This document shows, in pieces, positions 7,385-15,230 of a DNA stretch of 45,711 nt; position 1 is the first letter of the stretch; every line of letters starts with the position of its first letter. Source of the DNA: Chlamydiia bacterium (GTDB lineage: Bacteria; Chlamydiota; Chlamydiia; Chlamydiales; FEN-1388); assembly GCA_903848235.1 (NCBI GenBank), contig CAINFV010000089.1:1-45711 (forward strand), in the 5' to 3' direction. The notes under the pieces were generated by a model. It was not told the origin of the DNA. It saw nothing but the letters and a program-made list of their open reading frames with translations, and ran no database searches. The position numbers and the translations under genes are program-made.

Positions 7385-8292
7385 GCCGGCCCTTGCTTGC
7401 TCGTTCGTTTGAGATGATGCCTCTTAGCTCTATCTTCCTTGGGAAAAAGGGACTTGAGAGCTGGGTATGGGGGTTGTGCTCGCACCCATTCATTGGCCTC
7501 TCTTTGTTGATCAGAATGCACACGGCAATCACTTAATGGATTGACGCTATTCCATTTGTAGAGAATTCGCTTGATGTAGCGGACATGTCCTTGCGATGCC
7601 ATTTCTAGCATGGGAAATAAAATGATCAGGTCCCACCCGCCACCTTCCTTAAAGTCTTCTTTTTTAATATTTTGGAAAAGCTTGGCGTAGAAAGTCCTCA
7701 GATGGGAGGTTACAAACTTCGACTTTCGGAATAGGCGATGTTTCATGACGCTGGAAGGAATACGCGCGCCAATTCCCCGTCTTCCTGGAGGAGAGACGAT
7801 GTACGAGCCATAGGTCATCCAGGCATGGTGAGAGCGATATTCTTTCGCGACGATACGCAAGACGTCCTTATCAATGAACTCATCATCACCATCAAGTAGG
7901 ACAACGACTGTGTGTTCCGGGCATTCAGAGATAACATTGCGTAAATTCGCTAATGCTCCCCGGTTGACCGGGTTATTGATGAATCGGCATTTATGCAGCA
8001 TTCCTCGCTGCTCTGCATACCGTTGTGCGACCTCTCCAGTACCATCAGTGGAGCAGTCATTGACGTAGCAGATTGTGCAGGGATAGTTTTGGATGAAAAC
8101 GGACTCAAGATTTTTTTCGATCCAATTTTTACCAGCGCTATCGATTTTGTTGTTATTGAACGACGGAATGAGGACAAGAAACTCAATATCTAATTTAGGG
8201 GTGGGTTTTCCAGCGAAGAGAGGGGTTGTTCCTATGGCAAGAGCTAAGAACATGGCTACCCATCGTACTGTCTTCTGGCGTAGGTTCATCAT
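7381..8292 (-). CDS. Exported family 2 glycosyltransferase
   Basis: This is the first gene of the minus-strand GT2-GT32-GT32 unit. The N-terminus (RQKTVRWVAMFLALAIGTTP then LFAGKP) is a signal peptide. The GT2 domain has EFLVLIPSFNNNKID, CYVNDCSTDGTG and the DXD site VVVLLDGDDEFID. The C-terminal half carries the island's common features HLRTFYAKLFQNIKKEDF, LFPMLEMASQGHVRYIKRIL and NSVNPLSDC. A basic tail (residues about 285-303, rich in K, R and H) is unique to it. GAGGAG lies 6 bases upstream of the first ATG. It is more distant from the two other GT2 copies than they are from each other. Confidence 0.85.
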   Translation of the reverse strand: MMNLRQKTVRWVAMFLALAIGTTPLFAGKPTPKLDIEFLVLIPSFNNNKIDSAGKNWIEKNLESVFIQNYPCTICYVNDCSTDGTGEVAQRYAEQRGMLHKCRFINNPVNRGALANLRNVISECPEHTVVVLLDGDDEFIDKDVLRIVAKEYRSHHAWMTYGSYIVSPPGRRGIGARIPSSVMKHRLFRKSKFVTSHLRTFYAKLFQNIKKEDFKEGGGWDLIILFPMLEMASQGHVRYIKRILYKWNSVNPLSDCRVHSDQQREANEWVRAQPPYPALKSLFPKEDRAKRHHLKRTSKQGPA

Positions 8293-8609
8293 AAATTTCT
8301 CCTCATCGTTTCAAATCATGGGATGGACAGGGGAAGGGGGTGGGAAAATTTTCAACATGCCTTCTCCATATGGCCACAGTGAGTGTACAAATGCCATTGT
8401 AGCCATGTCGGCTACGAAGACAGGGGAACATTTGACACATCTGTCTCTTTTCTATCAAATAGAAAAGTTCCAAATTTTGTCTGGGCGTGCCGAACCATTA
8501 AGTACAAAGGCTTTACAGAGGCTTTATGTAGAGCCGGTACTATGCCTCTTCTTGTTCAAGAATGAAGTCGTTTCTACATTGAGAATGGTGTTTTCAAGAG
8601 GGGTGTTGT
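8293..8609. other. Intergenic region with stacked inverted repeats
   Basis: No gene is supported in these 317 bp between divergent genes. They hold three inverted repeats: GTAGCC-ATGTC-GGCTAC (8399-8415), CTTTTCTAT-CAA-ATAGAAAAG (8447-8467, perfect) and the 14-bp palindrome at 8549-8562. This density is consistent with a control region for the divergent GT2 and effector-like genes. Confidence 0.5.
8549..8562. promoter_or_regulatory. 14-bp palindrome, site 2
   Basis: TTCTTGTTCAAGAA, 47 bp upstream of the gene at 8610. On the reverse strand it reads TTCTTGAACAAGAA followed by GAGGCATA, matching sites 1 and 3. Confidence 0.5.
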
Positions 8610-9479
8610 ATGTCGAGTCTTGTTGAAGAAAAAAGAGTTATATCCTCCGTTTCATTGCCAACTGAAGCGGTACTAGCTGATGTCAGCGCTGCTGTTCAGG
8701 CACAACCGCTGGCGCATGTCGCGACAGTTGCAGCATCTGTCATCGGGCAGGCGGGTGAGGAACACGAATCAGCGGGTAGTGCCGAGCTGCCAAAGGTAAC
8801 AAAAGATCTCGCTTCTGCAGCACAAGCCGTTGCTGAAAAGGTGATAGAAGCAAGCCTTGCAGTGGCAGAACCGGTGGTCGCTCTGAGAGAATCTATTGCC
8901 GAGAAGCTAAGTGGCTCCTCAGGGATTTCGAATTCATTTCACGTCCCGCCTACGGATGAAAAGAAACCTGAAGCAGCCGCAGCCCTTCAGCATATTGTTC
9001 AGTCGGGAGATACATCAGCAGCGCTTCCTGTTGCCGCTGAAAAGAAGCAGGAAGTGGCGGCTACAGCCCCTGCACATCGCGTTGAAACGGCAAAGGCCCT
9101 TCAAGAGATCTCCAGGGATGAAAAAATAAAAGCTTTCGTCGAACGCAAGAAGCAAGAGATCTTCGATCTGTTTGGGGAATGGAAGAAGGATTTTGAGCCC
9201 TCTCCAGCAGTATATCTTGCTTGGGTGCCAGGAATTGCTGGGATTGCCAAAGCAGACGCAGCGGAGATGATGGTTAAGTTTGAAACGAAGCTCCGTGAGC
9301 AAACGTCTGTGCTAGGAATCAAACAGGTATTAGAGAAAAACATGGAAATCATGGCGTCAAAAAAGTCTAAAGTTGATCAAAAGACTTCGGATAAGATTGA
9401 CGAGGCGATTGCTCTTTGTAGCAAGCAAATAGCCTCTCTGCCTCTAAAAAAATCTGCTCAAAAACCAGCGGCTAATTAA
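8610..9479 (+). CDS. Unknown protein with Ala-rich N-terminus and one 'WKKDF' domain
   Basis: I do not recognise a named family. The first 170 residues are low-complexity, rich in Ala, Val, Glu and Ser with heptad-like AVAEKV patterns. Residues about 172-280 form a helical domain with core IFDLFGEWKKDFEPSP then VYLAWVPGIAGI, and a lysine-rich end. The same domain occurs twice in the protein at 10059-11012, so the two genes are paralogues. No signal peptide or membrane helix is seen. In a chlamydia such lineage-specific, Ala-rich proteins are often type III substrates, but this is inference. AGAGGGG precedes ATG 8610, and a clear hairpin terminator follows at 9490. Confidence 0.8.
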   Translation: MSSLVEEKRVISSVSLPTEAVLADVSAAVQAQPLAHVATVAASVIGQAGEEHESAGSAELPKVTKDLASAAQAVAEKVIEASLAVAEPVVALRESIAEKLSGSSGISNSFHVPPTDEKKPEAAAALQHIVQSGDTSAALPVAAEKKQEVAATAPAHRVETAKALQEISRDEKIKAFVERKKQEIFDLFGEWKKDFEPSPAVYLAWVPGIAGIAKADAAEMMVKFETKLREQTSVLGIKQVLEKNMEIMASKKSKVDQKTSDKIDEAIALCSKQIASLPLKKSAQKPAAN

Positions 9480-9489
9480 TCTGAAATGT

Positions 9490-9524
9490 TGGCCTTCACA
9501 ACCTGTTTGTGAAGGCCATTTTCT
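9490..9524 (+). terminator. Rho-independent terminator
   Basis: TGGCCTTCACA and TGTGAAGGCCA form an almost perfect 11-bp stem followed by TTTTCTT. It starts 11 bp after the stop of the gene at 8610-9479. Confidence 0.85.
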
Positions 9525-9856
9525 TACGTGTATACTCGGTATGTGACACGATGTGGAGAAAAAGGCTTCAAGCCAATTTTCTTTACAAAGACTTTACATG
9601 ACACAGGTACCATCCAGACGAAAAATGTACTGTCCGTTTTGAGATCCCTTCAGCATCTATTGGTGCTGGTAGGGGGTGGCAATTCTTTTGCACATTTGGT
9701 TCGGTCGCTTTCGTTCAAGGGTTTTTTTTTGACCCTCTTCAGTGAGCGAGTATGTGCCAAAAGTAGCGTACAGATTACGTGAGATATATCTCACTTCTCA
9801 AGCAGGCACACACCCCCAAGGCTGCTACTGATATGGTAGGCGCAACTTGGGGTTAG
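9525..9856. other. Gene-free stretch with a 16-bp palindrome
   Basis: No credible gene is seen. A run of nine T (near 9722-9730) and the perfect palindrome GTGAGATATATCTCAC (9779-9794) are the only structures. The region leads into repeat element A1 and probably holds the promoter of the gene at 10059. Confidence 0.4.
9779..9794. promoter_or_regulatory. Perfect 16-bp palindrome
   Basis: GTGAGATATATCTCAC is a gapless perfect palindrome, 280 bp before the next start codon and 62 bp before element A1. Operator-like; no regulator known. Confidence 0.4.
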
Positions 9857-10016
9857 CTGGACTTTAGCATTTTTTGGGCCCGATTTCGCATTCGTTCTCT
9901 CTTTAGACGATTGCATTTATCATAGATGGCCTAACCAGGACGATCTATGATAAATGCAATCGTCTAAAGAGAGAACGCTCTGCGAACTCGGGTGCCCAAA
10001 AAATGCTAAAGTCCAG
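9857..10016. mobile_element. Foldback element A, copy 1 (MITE-like, 160 bp)
   Basis: The ends are CTGGACTTTAGCATTTTTTG (left) and its near-perfect reverse complement (right). Pairing continues inward through a TTTAGACGATTGCATTTATC arm, so almost the whole element folds into one hairpin around a short centre (GGCCTAACCAGG). The flanks are GTTAG and GTTAA, a 4-of-5 match to a 5-bp target duplication. It contains no gene. It ends 42 bp before the start of the gene at 10059. Confidence 0.8.
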
Positions 10017-10058
10017 GTTAAGTTTTTTTTACTGTTTAAAGAATATCGAGGTGACACT

Positions 10059-11012
10059 ATGACATGCACTGCTATTTCAGAGGCTTCCAGGGGTACCGTA
10101 CTTAGCTTGGATGTCCCTGTAGAATGTATTTCCGCAGCTCCGGAGCTTGTAGGTCGTGATAAACCTGTAGAGGTAGCTCGCGCTGCGCTTGCGGCTGCGG
10201 TGGATGCTGGGCACACTGCGTCGCATGCACACAAACCAATAAAAGCCAGTGTTCATCACACGGCGGATACTGCCCAAAAATCCAAAGAAGCGACTGTTTC
10301 TGTGGCGCAGGACGTGCAAGCCTATTTTAAGGCGAGAAAAGAAAAGATGGTACAGAGACTGGAGGCATGGAAAAAGGATTACGATCCGGCTCCAGGGTTT
10401 CCCTATTCCTGGCTCCCGAATATGAGCAAGATTGTACATATAGAATCTTTTGACGTTTTAGAGGCATTTGTGGCAGGGGTATCCCATGCTACGACACGGG
10501 AAAAAATTGATAGTATCCTCAAAAAGAACGTACAAATCATGAAGGACAGCATGTTCTGCATGAATGCGGCCACAGTAGCCAAGATGACTGAGGGGTGTAA
10601 GATTATTGAACACGAACGCAAAATGCTCGGCTGTCCCGAAAGAGCTCCTAAAAAGCCCGAAGAGAAAAAACCCCGGGTGGTTGCCCTTGATGACCCGTTG
10701 TTTTCTCAAAAATCGCGGCTGATGAAAAAACTCGAAGAGTGGCGGAAGGATTTTGATCCACAACCTCAATGTCTGCTTGCCTGTTTACCGGGGATTGTCG
10801 ATAGCCTTTCAACGAAAGCAAAAAGATTATTCGATGGCTTATACAAGGGCGTCGTCAAAGTTGAAAAAGAGAAGTTTACGAAATTTCTCGAATCACACCG
10901 AGATCTGATACTCAGTTACAGCAGTTTTGTTAATTCTTTGACAGCAGCAAAGCTCGCTGCCGTGTGTGAGATACTTAGCCTCGAAATCGATGAAGCGAAA
11001 GCACGAGCATAG
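10059..11012 (+). CDS. Unknown protein with two 'WKKDF'-type domains
   Basis: Paralogue of the gene at 8610-9479. After an Ala-rich N-terminus of about 80 residues come two copies of the same domain: copy 1 around residues 86-195 (MVQRLEAWKKDYDPAPGF then PYSWLPNMSKI) and copy 2 around residues 213-312 (LMKKLEEWRKDFDPQPQC then LLACLPGIVDSL). A Pro/Lys linker separates them. The open frame extends upstream into repeat element A1 (to 9954), but GAGGTG at 10048-10053 marks ATG 10059 as the start. No signal peptide, membrane helix or known motif is present. The domain duplication within and between genes suggests a lineage-specific effector-like family. Confidence 0.8.
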   Translation: MTCTAISEASRGTVLSLDVPVECISAAPELVGRDKPVEVARAALAAAVDAGHTASHAHKPIKASVHHTADTAQKSKEATVSVAQDVQAYFKARKEKMVQRLEAWKKDYDPAPGFPYSWLPNMSKIVHIESFDVLEAFVAGVSHATTREKIDSILKKNVQIMKDSMFCMNAATVAKMTEGCKIIEHERKMLGCPERAPKKPEEKKPRVVALDDPLFSQKSRLMKKLEEWRKDFDPQPQCLLACLPGIVDSLSTKAKRLFDGLYKGVVKVEKEKFTKFLESHRDLILSYSSFVNSLTAAKLAAVCEILSLEIDEAKARA

Positions 11013-11035
11013 TAAGAGGTAGTCCCTTCTTTTTT

Positions 11036-11067
11036 GTCTTCAGCTTCTTGTGGTAGAAGCTGAAGAC
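11036..11067. terminator. Perfect stem-loop between convergent genes
   Basis: GTCTTCAGCTTC and GAAGCTGAAGAC form a perfect 12-bp stem with an 8-base loop between genes ending at 11012 (+) and 11074 (-). A T tract precedes rather than follows the stem on the plus strand, so it is not a textbook intrinsic terminator. Confidence 0.55.
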
Positions 11068-11073
11068 ATGTGA

Positions 11074-12384
11074 TTACGCATCCTCCCACTTTTTTCTGTT
11101 TAGCCGTTCTTGTTGAAGTCGTTGTTGTAGAGCAACGGAGTCAACAGGTTGGGAAAATTGATCAATGATGGATCCATCATACTTGATAGCGGTTACTTCG
11201 CGTTCCGTTGCTGATAGGGTGATTTTGCAGAATTGCCGTGCGCTCATCGTTTTATCCAGATACATCGTCCGGCTGGGTTTTTTCGGAATCCTGGGTTTGA
11301 CACCCCAAGATCCATTCCCGATATAGACGACGCCCAGAGGATCAGTACGATCTGAGGTGAGAGGAAAGGTGCGTTTATAGGCATGGTCATGGTTTTCAAA
11401 GGCAATGTGGAGCCGATAGGTGTCAAAAATAGGAACGAAGTTGCGCCGTATGGCGCTGCTGTAGGTATTTCGATATGGCCTGACATCGGGGTAGGCAGGG
11501 ACGTGGTAGACAGCAATCCGATTCAGCATCTTGGAGTCTTTTGACATCTCCTGGGCGAGCCATTGGGATTGTTCCCCGCCTGTTGGATGGGTATGCCCTG
11601 AGTCGAGGAGATAGAGGGAGAGGTAGGTGCCAAAGCGGAGTGTGGTATATCCTCTCTCTCCTGGACTTGCAAAAAGGTGGTAGAAGAAGGGAGCCTGTTC
11701 TGGCGTCTGCCCATAGCCTCCTTTTACCTCATGGTTTCCGATGGTAACGAGAAGGGGGATGATTCGTCCGTCCTTGGTTTTCATCTGTTGATACCAGTGT
11801 TCGAGCCATTCGAGCCAGCGATTGCAGTCTTCTTTTTTCTTTGGATTGTTCGAGGCAGCGCAGGCAAGGTCACCTCCAATGACAACAAAAGCTGGGTTTT
11901 GACTTGCTGCTTGCTGGTTTGTTTCGTCAAAGATATGAAGATTCGAGAGGTTGGTATCCCCTCCTATGATAAAGCTGATAGGACTGTCGAGAGCCTTTGG
12001 CATGGTCAAAAAGAGATGTTCTTCAGAATATCCATCAATGGTAAATCGGTATGTTGTGTCAGGCAACAGACCCATAATTGATGCTTTGTGGACATAATAT
12101 GGCTGCTCTTCGGGGAAGGGATTGTGCGCCGCTTGCGCTGATTCCAAAGGCGCTTCTGGTTGGTCTTTGCGATAGTGAACAAAGGCAGCTTCTTCAGGCG
12201 CACCCGAGATCCACTGGACGACCATGGTTGTCGATGGGTCTGCTACCCAGGTGAGATAAATGGAGAGGGGGGCTTGGGGAGATATGATCTCTTCGCCAGT
12301 CAGGAGCAGGGGAAGTAGGAAAAGAATAAGAACAATTCTGACGAATGAGTTCGTGATTCTTGTTTTTGTGGTCATAAAGTGCAT
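11074..12384 (-). CDS. Exported purple acid phosphatase-like metallophosphoesterase
   Basis: The leader (SFVRIVLILFLLPLLLTG) is a signal peptide. Residues about 38-128 form a fibronectin-like N-terminal domain (YLTWVADPSTTMVVQWISG). The metallophosphatase core follows with its ordered metal ligands: GGD at 141-143, GGDLA at 170-174, GNHE at 216-219, then YHVPAYP and ENHDHAYKR near the C-terminus. This is the domain order of purple acid phosphatases, binuclear-metal enzymes that release phosphate from esters outside the cytosol. The gene lies 11 bp after the alpha/beta hydrolase gene and is likely the last member of the htpG operon. ATG 12375 is an alternative start. Confidence 0.88.
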   Translation of the reverse strand: MHFMTTKTRITNSFVRIVLILFLLPLLLTGEEIISPQAPLSIYLTWVADPSTTMVVQWISGAPEEAAFVHYRKDQPEAPLESAQAAHNPFPEEQPYYVHKASIMGLLPDTTYRFTIDGYSEEHLFLTMPKALDSPISFIIGGDTNLSNLHIFDETNQQAASQNPAFVVIGGDLACAASNNPKKKEDCNRWLEWLEHWYQQMKTKDGRIIPLLVTIGNHEVKGGYGQTPEQAPFFYHLFASPGERGYTTLRFGTYLSLYLLDSGHTHPTGGEQSQWLAQEMSKDSKMLNRIAVYHVPAYPDVRPYRNTYSSAIRRNFVPIFDTYRLHIAFENHDHAYKRTFPLTSDRTDPLGVVYIGNGSWGVKPRIPKKPSRTMYLDKTMSARQFCKITLSATEREVTAIKYDGSIIDQFSQPVDSVALQQRLQQERLNRKKWEDA

Positions 12385-12395
12385 GACTTTTGTTT

Positions 12396-13220
12396 TTATC
12401 TCGACGATCGTAACAATTGATAATATTCCTGGAATAAGTCTACTACTTCGCTCGGATTCTCTATCCAGGGAAAATGACCGCCATTGGAGATTGTCCTCAT
12501 TACGATGTTTACATGATGGAAGCTCTCCGATTCAATGAATAATTTTAATGGAGTTATTCGGTCATGTTCTCCGGCGAATATCAGCGTAGGGAAGGAATGA
12601 GGAATCCACTTCGCTTTGTATGTGCTGTCAAAGTGTTGATCTGACCATTCACAAGCTCGAAAGTTATATGGAAGATCTTCTAAAAATGAGAATTGTTTTC
12701 TTCCGTTTTCTTGATTTGAAAGATAAGGAACTGAAGCCAGTGTGACACATTTTAGTCGTTCGTTGCTGGGGGCTTCTGAGTACGCCTTTTGCAGTTGCGT
12801 AAGGTTCGGAAGAGGGTTTTTTTGGGTAAACTGCAAAAATTGTTCCTGCCATCTCATGTCAGGGGCAGAATCCATCAGTACTAGGCCTACAAGGGCCTTC
12901 TGTAATTCTGGGGTGGCTAAGGCATACATCCCCCCCGTTGAATGGGCTACTAAAATGACATTCTCAAAAGCGTGGACAGCCTCTATCAACGCTTCTTGCC
13001 ATGAAGAAAATGGCTGGTTGACCTGAACATTAGAACCATCTCCAGGTAAATCTAAATGCCATATCGTTCCAGGCAGCACTAACAACCGGGTGAGAGGAAG
13101 TAATGATTCAGATCCAAGTCCTGGACCTCCAGGGAGAAAAACCCAATTCAGGGTGTCTTCAGGTGTTGACCGGATGTATTGCAGGCGTGCATGTCCATGT
13201 GTCCATAAGGAACTTGTCAA
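12396..13220 (-). CDS. Alpha/beta hydrolase
   Basis: The fold is shown by the oxyanion-loop sequence LPGGPGLG (residues 29-36), the nucleophile elbow VAHSTGGMYA with Ser94, the acid Asp220 in FAGEHDRITP and His249 in SNGGHFPW. The length of 274 residues is normal. The PGGPG near the N-terminus is reminiscent of the HGGPG of prolyl aminopeptidases, but substrate cannot be predicted. There is no signal peptide. The start overlaps the end of htpG by four bases (ATGA), so the two are translationally coupled. Confidence 0.85.
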   Translation of the reverse strand: MTSSLWTHGHARLQYIRSTPEDTLNWVFLPGGPGLGSESLLPLTRLLVLPGTIWHLDLPGDGSNVQVNQPFSSWQEALIEAVHAFENVILVAHSTGGMYALATPELQKALVGLVLMDSAPDMRWQEQFLQFTQKNPLPNLTQLQKAYSEAPSNERLKCVTLASVPYLSNQENGRKQFSFLEDLPYNFRACEWSDQHFDSTYKAKWIPHSFPTLIFAGEHDRITPLKLFIESESFHHVNIVMRTISNGGHFPWIENPSEVVDLFQEYYQLLRSSR

Positions 13221-15055
13221 ACCGTTTTCTCAGGTCCTTTGTCTTCTGTTCTTGCAGTAGCGCAAACCAGCTCTTCTACTACCCTCGTTGATCTGTCCGT
13301 GAAAGCCTGTAGCTCATCATGGGACATCTCTTTGTGTGAGAGCCGTGTGACATCCCAGATATAGAGTGCCACGTCATGAGCCAGCTTTGGGTGGGTGGTG
13401 TGTACCTTGTACAGCGCTTGTACAAGAGGACTATTGGTGTTAATGATTAAGCTTGCTTTGGGTTTGAGAGCATGTGGTTGACCAGAAACACGTGTCATAT
13501 AATCTCGAAAACGGCGCTCTTCTTCTGCTAATGTCATCACGGCAGGGAGGGACTGAATATCAAGGCTCTTCGCATCGATGGTCAGCGATTGATCTCCAAT
13601 AGCGGTTCTAAAAAAGTCCGCGATCTTTGCACCTTCAGTGCGGCCGGAGGCATCGAGAACGGTTTTTTCTTTTGAGGCATCAAGCAATGTGGTGTCTAAC
13701 GTGGCGTCTACTCGTCGGAAATCGATTCCCTCTTCGCGCTCTAGTTTTGTCATCAAGGGGTGGTCGATAGGAGAAGTTAAGACAGCAACGTCAATGCCTT
13801 TTGACGTATATGCAGTGACGAGTGATGAGCGCTCTTGCCCCCCTTCGCAGTAGACGATAGTTTTCTTTCCCTCTTTTTCCTGAAGGAGTTCTTCTGTTGT
13901 CTTCCAGTGAGAGGATGCCGTTTTCCAGATGAGGAGGCTGTTAGCACGTTCATAGAATTTCTGATCTTGGAGCATCCCAAATTTTACCACGAGCTCATAG
14001 GCATCCCAACATGCTTCAAAACGGGGCCTATCATTTTTGAAGAGTGCAGAGAGGGCATCTGCGACTTTCTTTGAGATGTGCTGTGCTAACTGCCGAACTG
14101 TTGAGTCTACTTGCAGATGGCTTCTGGATACGTTTAGCGGGATGTCAGGGCTATCGAGGACACCTCGAAGGAGGACAAGATATTCAGGGAGGATGTCTTT
14201 GGCATTGTCGGAGACAAACACTCTGTTGCAGAAGAGTTTGACATGATCTTTCGAGAGCTCGATCTCTTTGCGAATTCGTGGGAAATAGAGCAACCCTTGC
14301 ACGTGGAAGGGATAGTCGACGTTGATATGAACCCAGAAAAGAGGCGGCTCTTCGAACGGGTAGAGCGTTGTATAAAAGCTTTTATAGTCAGCGTCAGTGC
14401 ATTCGGAGGGTCTTTTTTGCCAAAGTGCATGATGCGTGTTAATTTTCTTACCGTGGAGGTACACAGCGGTGGGGAAGAATGCGCAAAACCGTTGGAGGAT
14501 TGTGCTAAGGGTAGACTCTTCTAAGTACTCTTCTTGGTCGGGGCTGAGGTGAAGGATGATATCTGTCCCTACTTCTTCTCGCTGCCCCTCATCAATGGTA
14601 TATGACGTAGAGCCATCGGATTTCCAGATGATGGCCTTCTTGTTGGGCTTATATGATCTGGAGAGTACTTCCACATGATCTGCTACCATGAATACCGAGA
14701 AGAACCCTAATCCGAAGTGACCGATAAAGGTGTCATTTAGCTGATAGGTTTTAATGAATTCCTCAGCACCTGAAAAGGCGATTTGAGCAAGGAAGGTCTC
14801 TGCCTCTTCTTCGTCAAGTCCAAGGCCTGTGTCAGAGAAAGTGAGTGTTTTCTTCTCTTTGTCGATGGAGATATCGATTCTGGGTTCATGAGGAGCGGAA
14901 GCTTCTCCCTTCGCGTGGAGGATGCTCAGTTTCTGAATGGCATCGGCGGCATTTGAGACAAGTTCTCGAACGAAGATGTCTTTTTCTGAGTACAGCCACT
15001 TTTTGATGATGGGCAGAATATTTTCGCTATGAATGCTTAAGTTACCATTTCGCAT
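13217..15055 (-). CDS. htpG: HtpG, Hsp90-family chaperone
   Basis: The protein has the GHKL ATPase start (ELVSNAADAIQKLS, then IDISIDKEKKTLTFSDTGLG and IGHFGLGFFSVFMVAD), the middle domain (PFHVQGLLYFPR, then LFCNRVFVSDNAKDILPEYL and LRGVLDSPDIPLNVSR), and a C-terminal dimer region. At 612 residues it is close to other bacterial HtpG proteins (about 610-640). It is an ATP-dependent cytosolic chaperone. A strong promoter (TTGACA-17-GATACT) lies in the divergent gap with nqrF. The hydrolase gene overlaps its end. Confidence 0.95.
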   Translation of the reverse strand: MRNGNLSIHSENILPIIKKWLYSEKDIFVRELVSNAADAIQKLSILHAKGEASAPHEPRIDISIDKEKKTLTFSDTGLGLDEEEAETFLAQIAFSGAEEFIKTYQLNDTFIGHFGLGFFSVFMVADHVEVLSRSYKPNKKAIIWKSDGSTSYTIDEGQREEVGTDIILHLSPDQEEYLEESTLSTILQRFCAFFPTAVYLHGKKINTHHALWQKRPSECTDADYKSFYTTLYPFEEPPLFWVHINVDYPFHVQGLLYFPRIRKEIELSKDHVKLFCNRVFVSDNAKDILPEYLVLLRGVLDSPDIPLNVSRSHLQVDSTVRQLAQHISKKVADALSALFKNDRPRFEACWDAYELVVKFGMLQDQKFYERANSLLIWKTASSHWKTTEELLQEKEGKKTIVYCEGGQERSSLVTAYTSKGIDVAVLTSPIDHPLMTKLEREEGIDFRRVDATLDTTLLDASKEKTVLDASGRTEGAKIADFFRTAIGDQSLTIDAKSLDIQSLPAVMTLAEEERRFRDYMTRVSGQPHALKPKASLIINTNSPLVQALYKVHTTHPKLAHDVALYIWDVTRLSHKEMSHDELQAFTDRSTRVVEELVCATARTEDKGPEKTV

Positions 15056-15093
15056 AACAATACCGTTCCTTCAAAAATAAAAAGATGAATAAA

Positions 15094-15122
15094 AGTATCG
15101 CTTTTTTCTGCGCGGATGTCAA
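15094..15122 (-). promoter_or_regulatory. Sigma-70-type promoter of htpG
   Basis: On the minus strand TTGACA (15117-15122) and GATACT (15094-15099) are separated by exactly 17 bases, about 40 bp upstream of the htpG start. Confidence 0.8.
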
Positions 15123-15159
15123 TTAGCTATGCTGGTCTCCTCGTGTATGTGAAGAGAGA

Positions 15160-15188
15160 TTGAAGATAACTCTATGTGGCTGTATACA
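15160..15188 (+). promoter_or_regulatory. Sigma-70-type promoter of nqrF operon
   Basis: TTGAAG (15160-15165) and TATACA (15183-15188) are spaced by 17 bases, 42 bp before the nqrF start codon. Confidence 0.75.
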
Positions 15189-15230
15189 GAGAAAATGAGA
15201 AAGAACTCTCAATAAGAAGAGGTGAGAACA

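Noticed and set aside
9857-10016. Element A as a simple terminator
   Set aside because: It has precise ends, other copies and flanking duplications, which fit a mobile element better, although it could also stop transcription.
9954-10058. Longer N-terminus for the gene at 10059
   Set aside because: The extension lies in repeat element A1; a good ribosome site marks ATG 10059.
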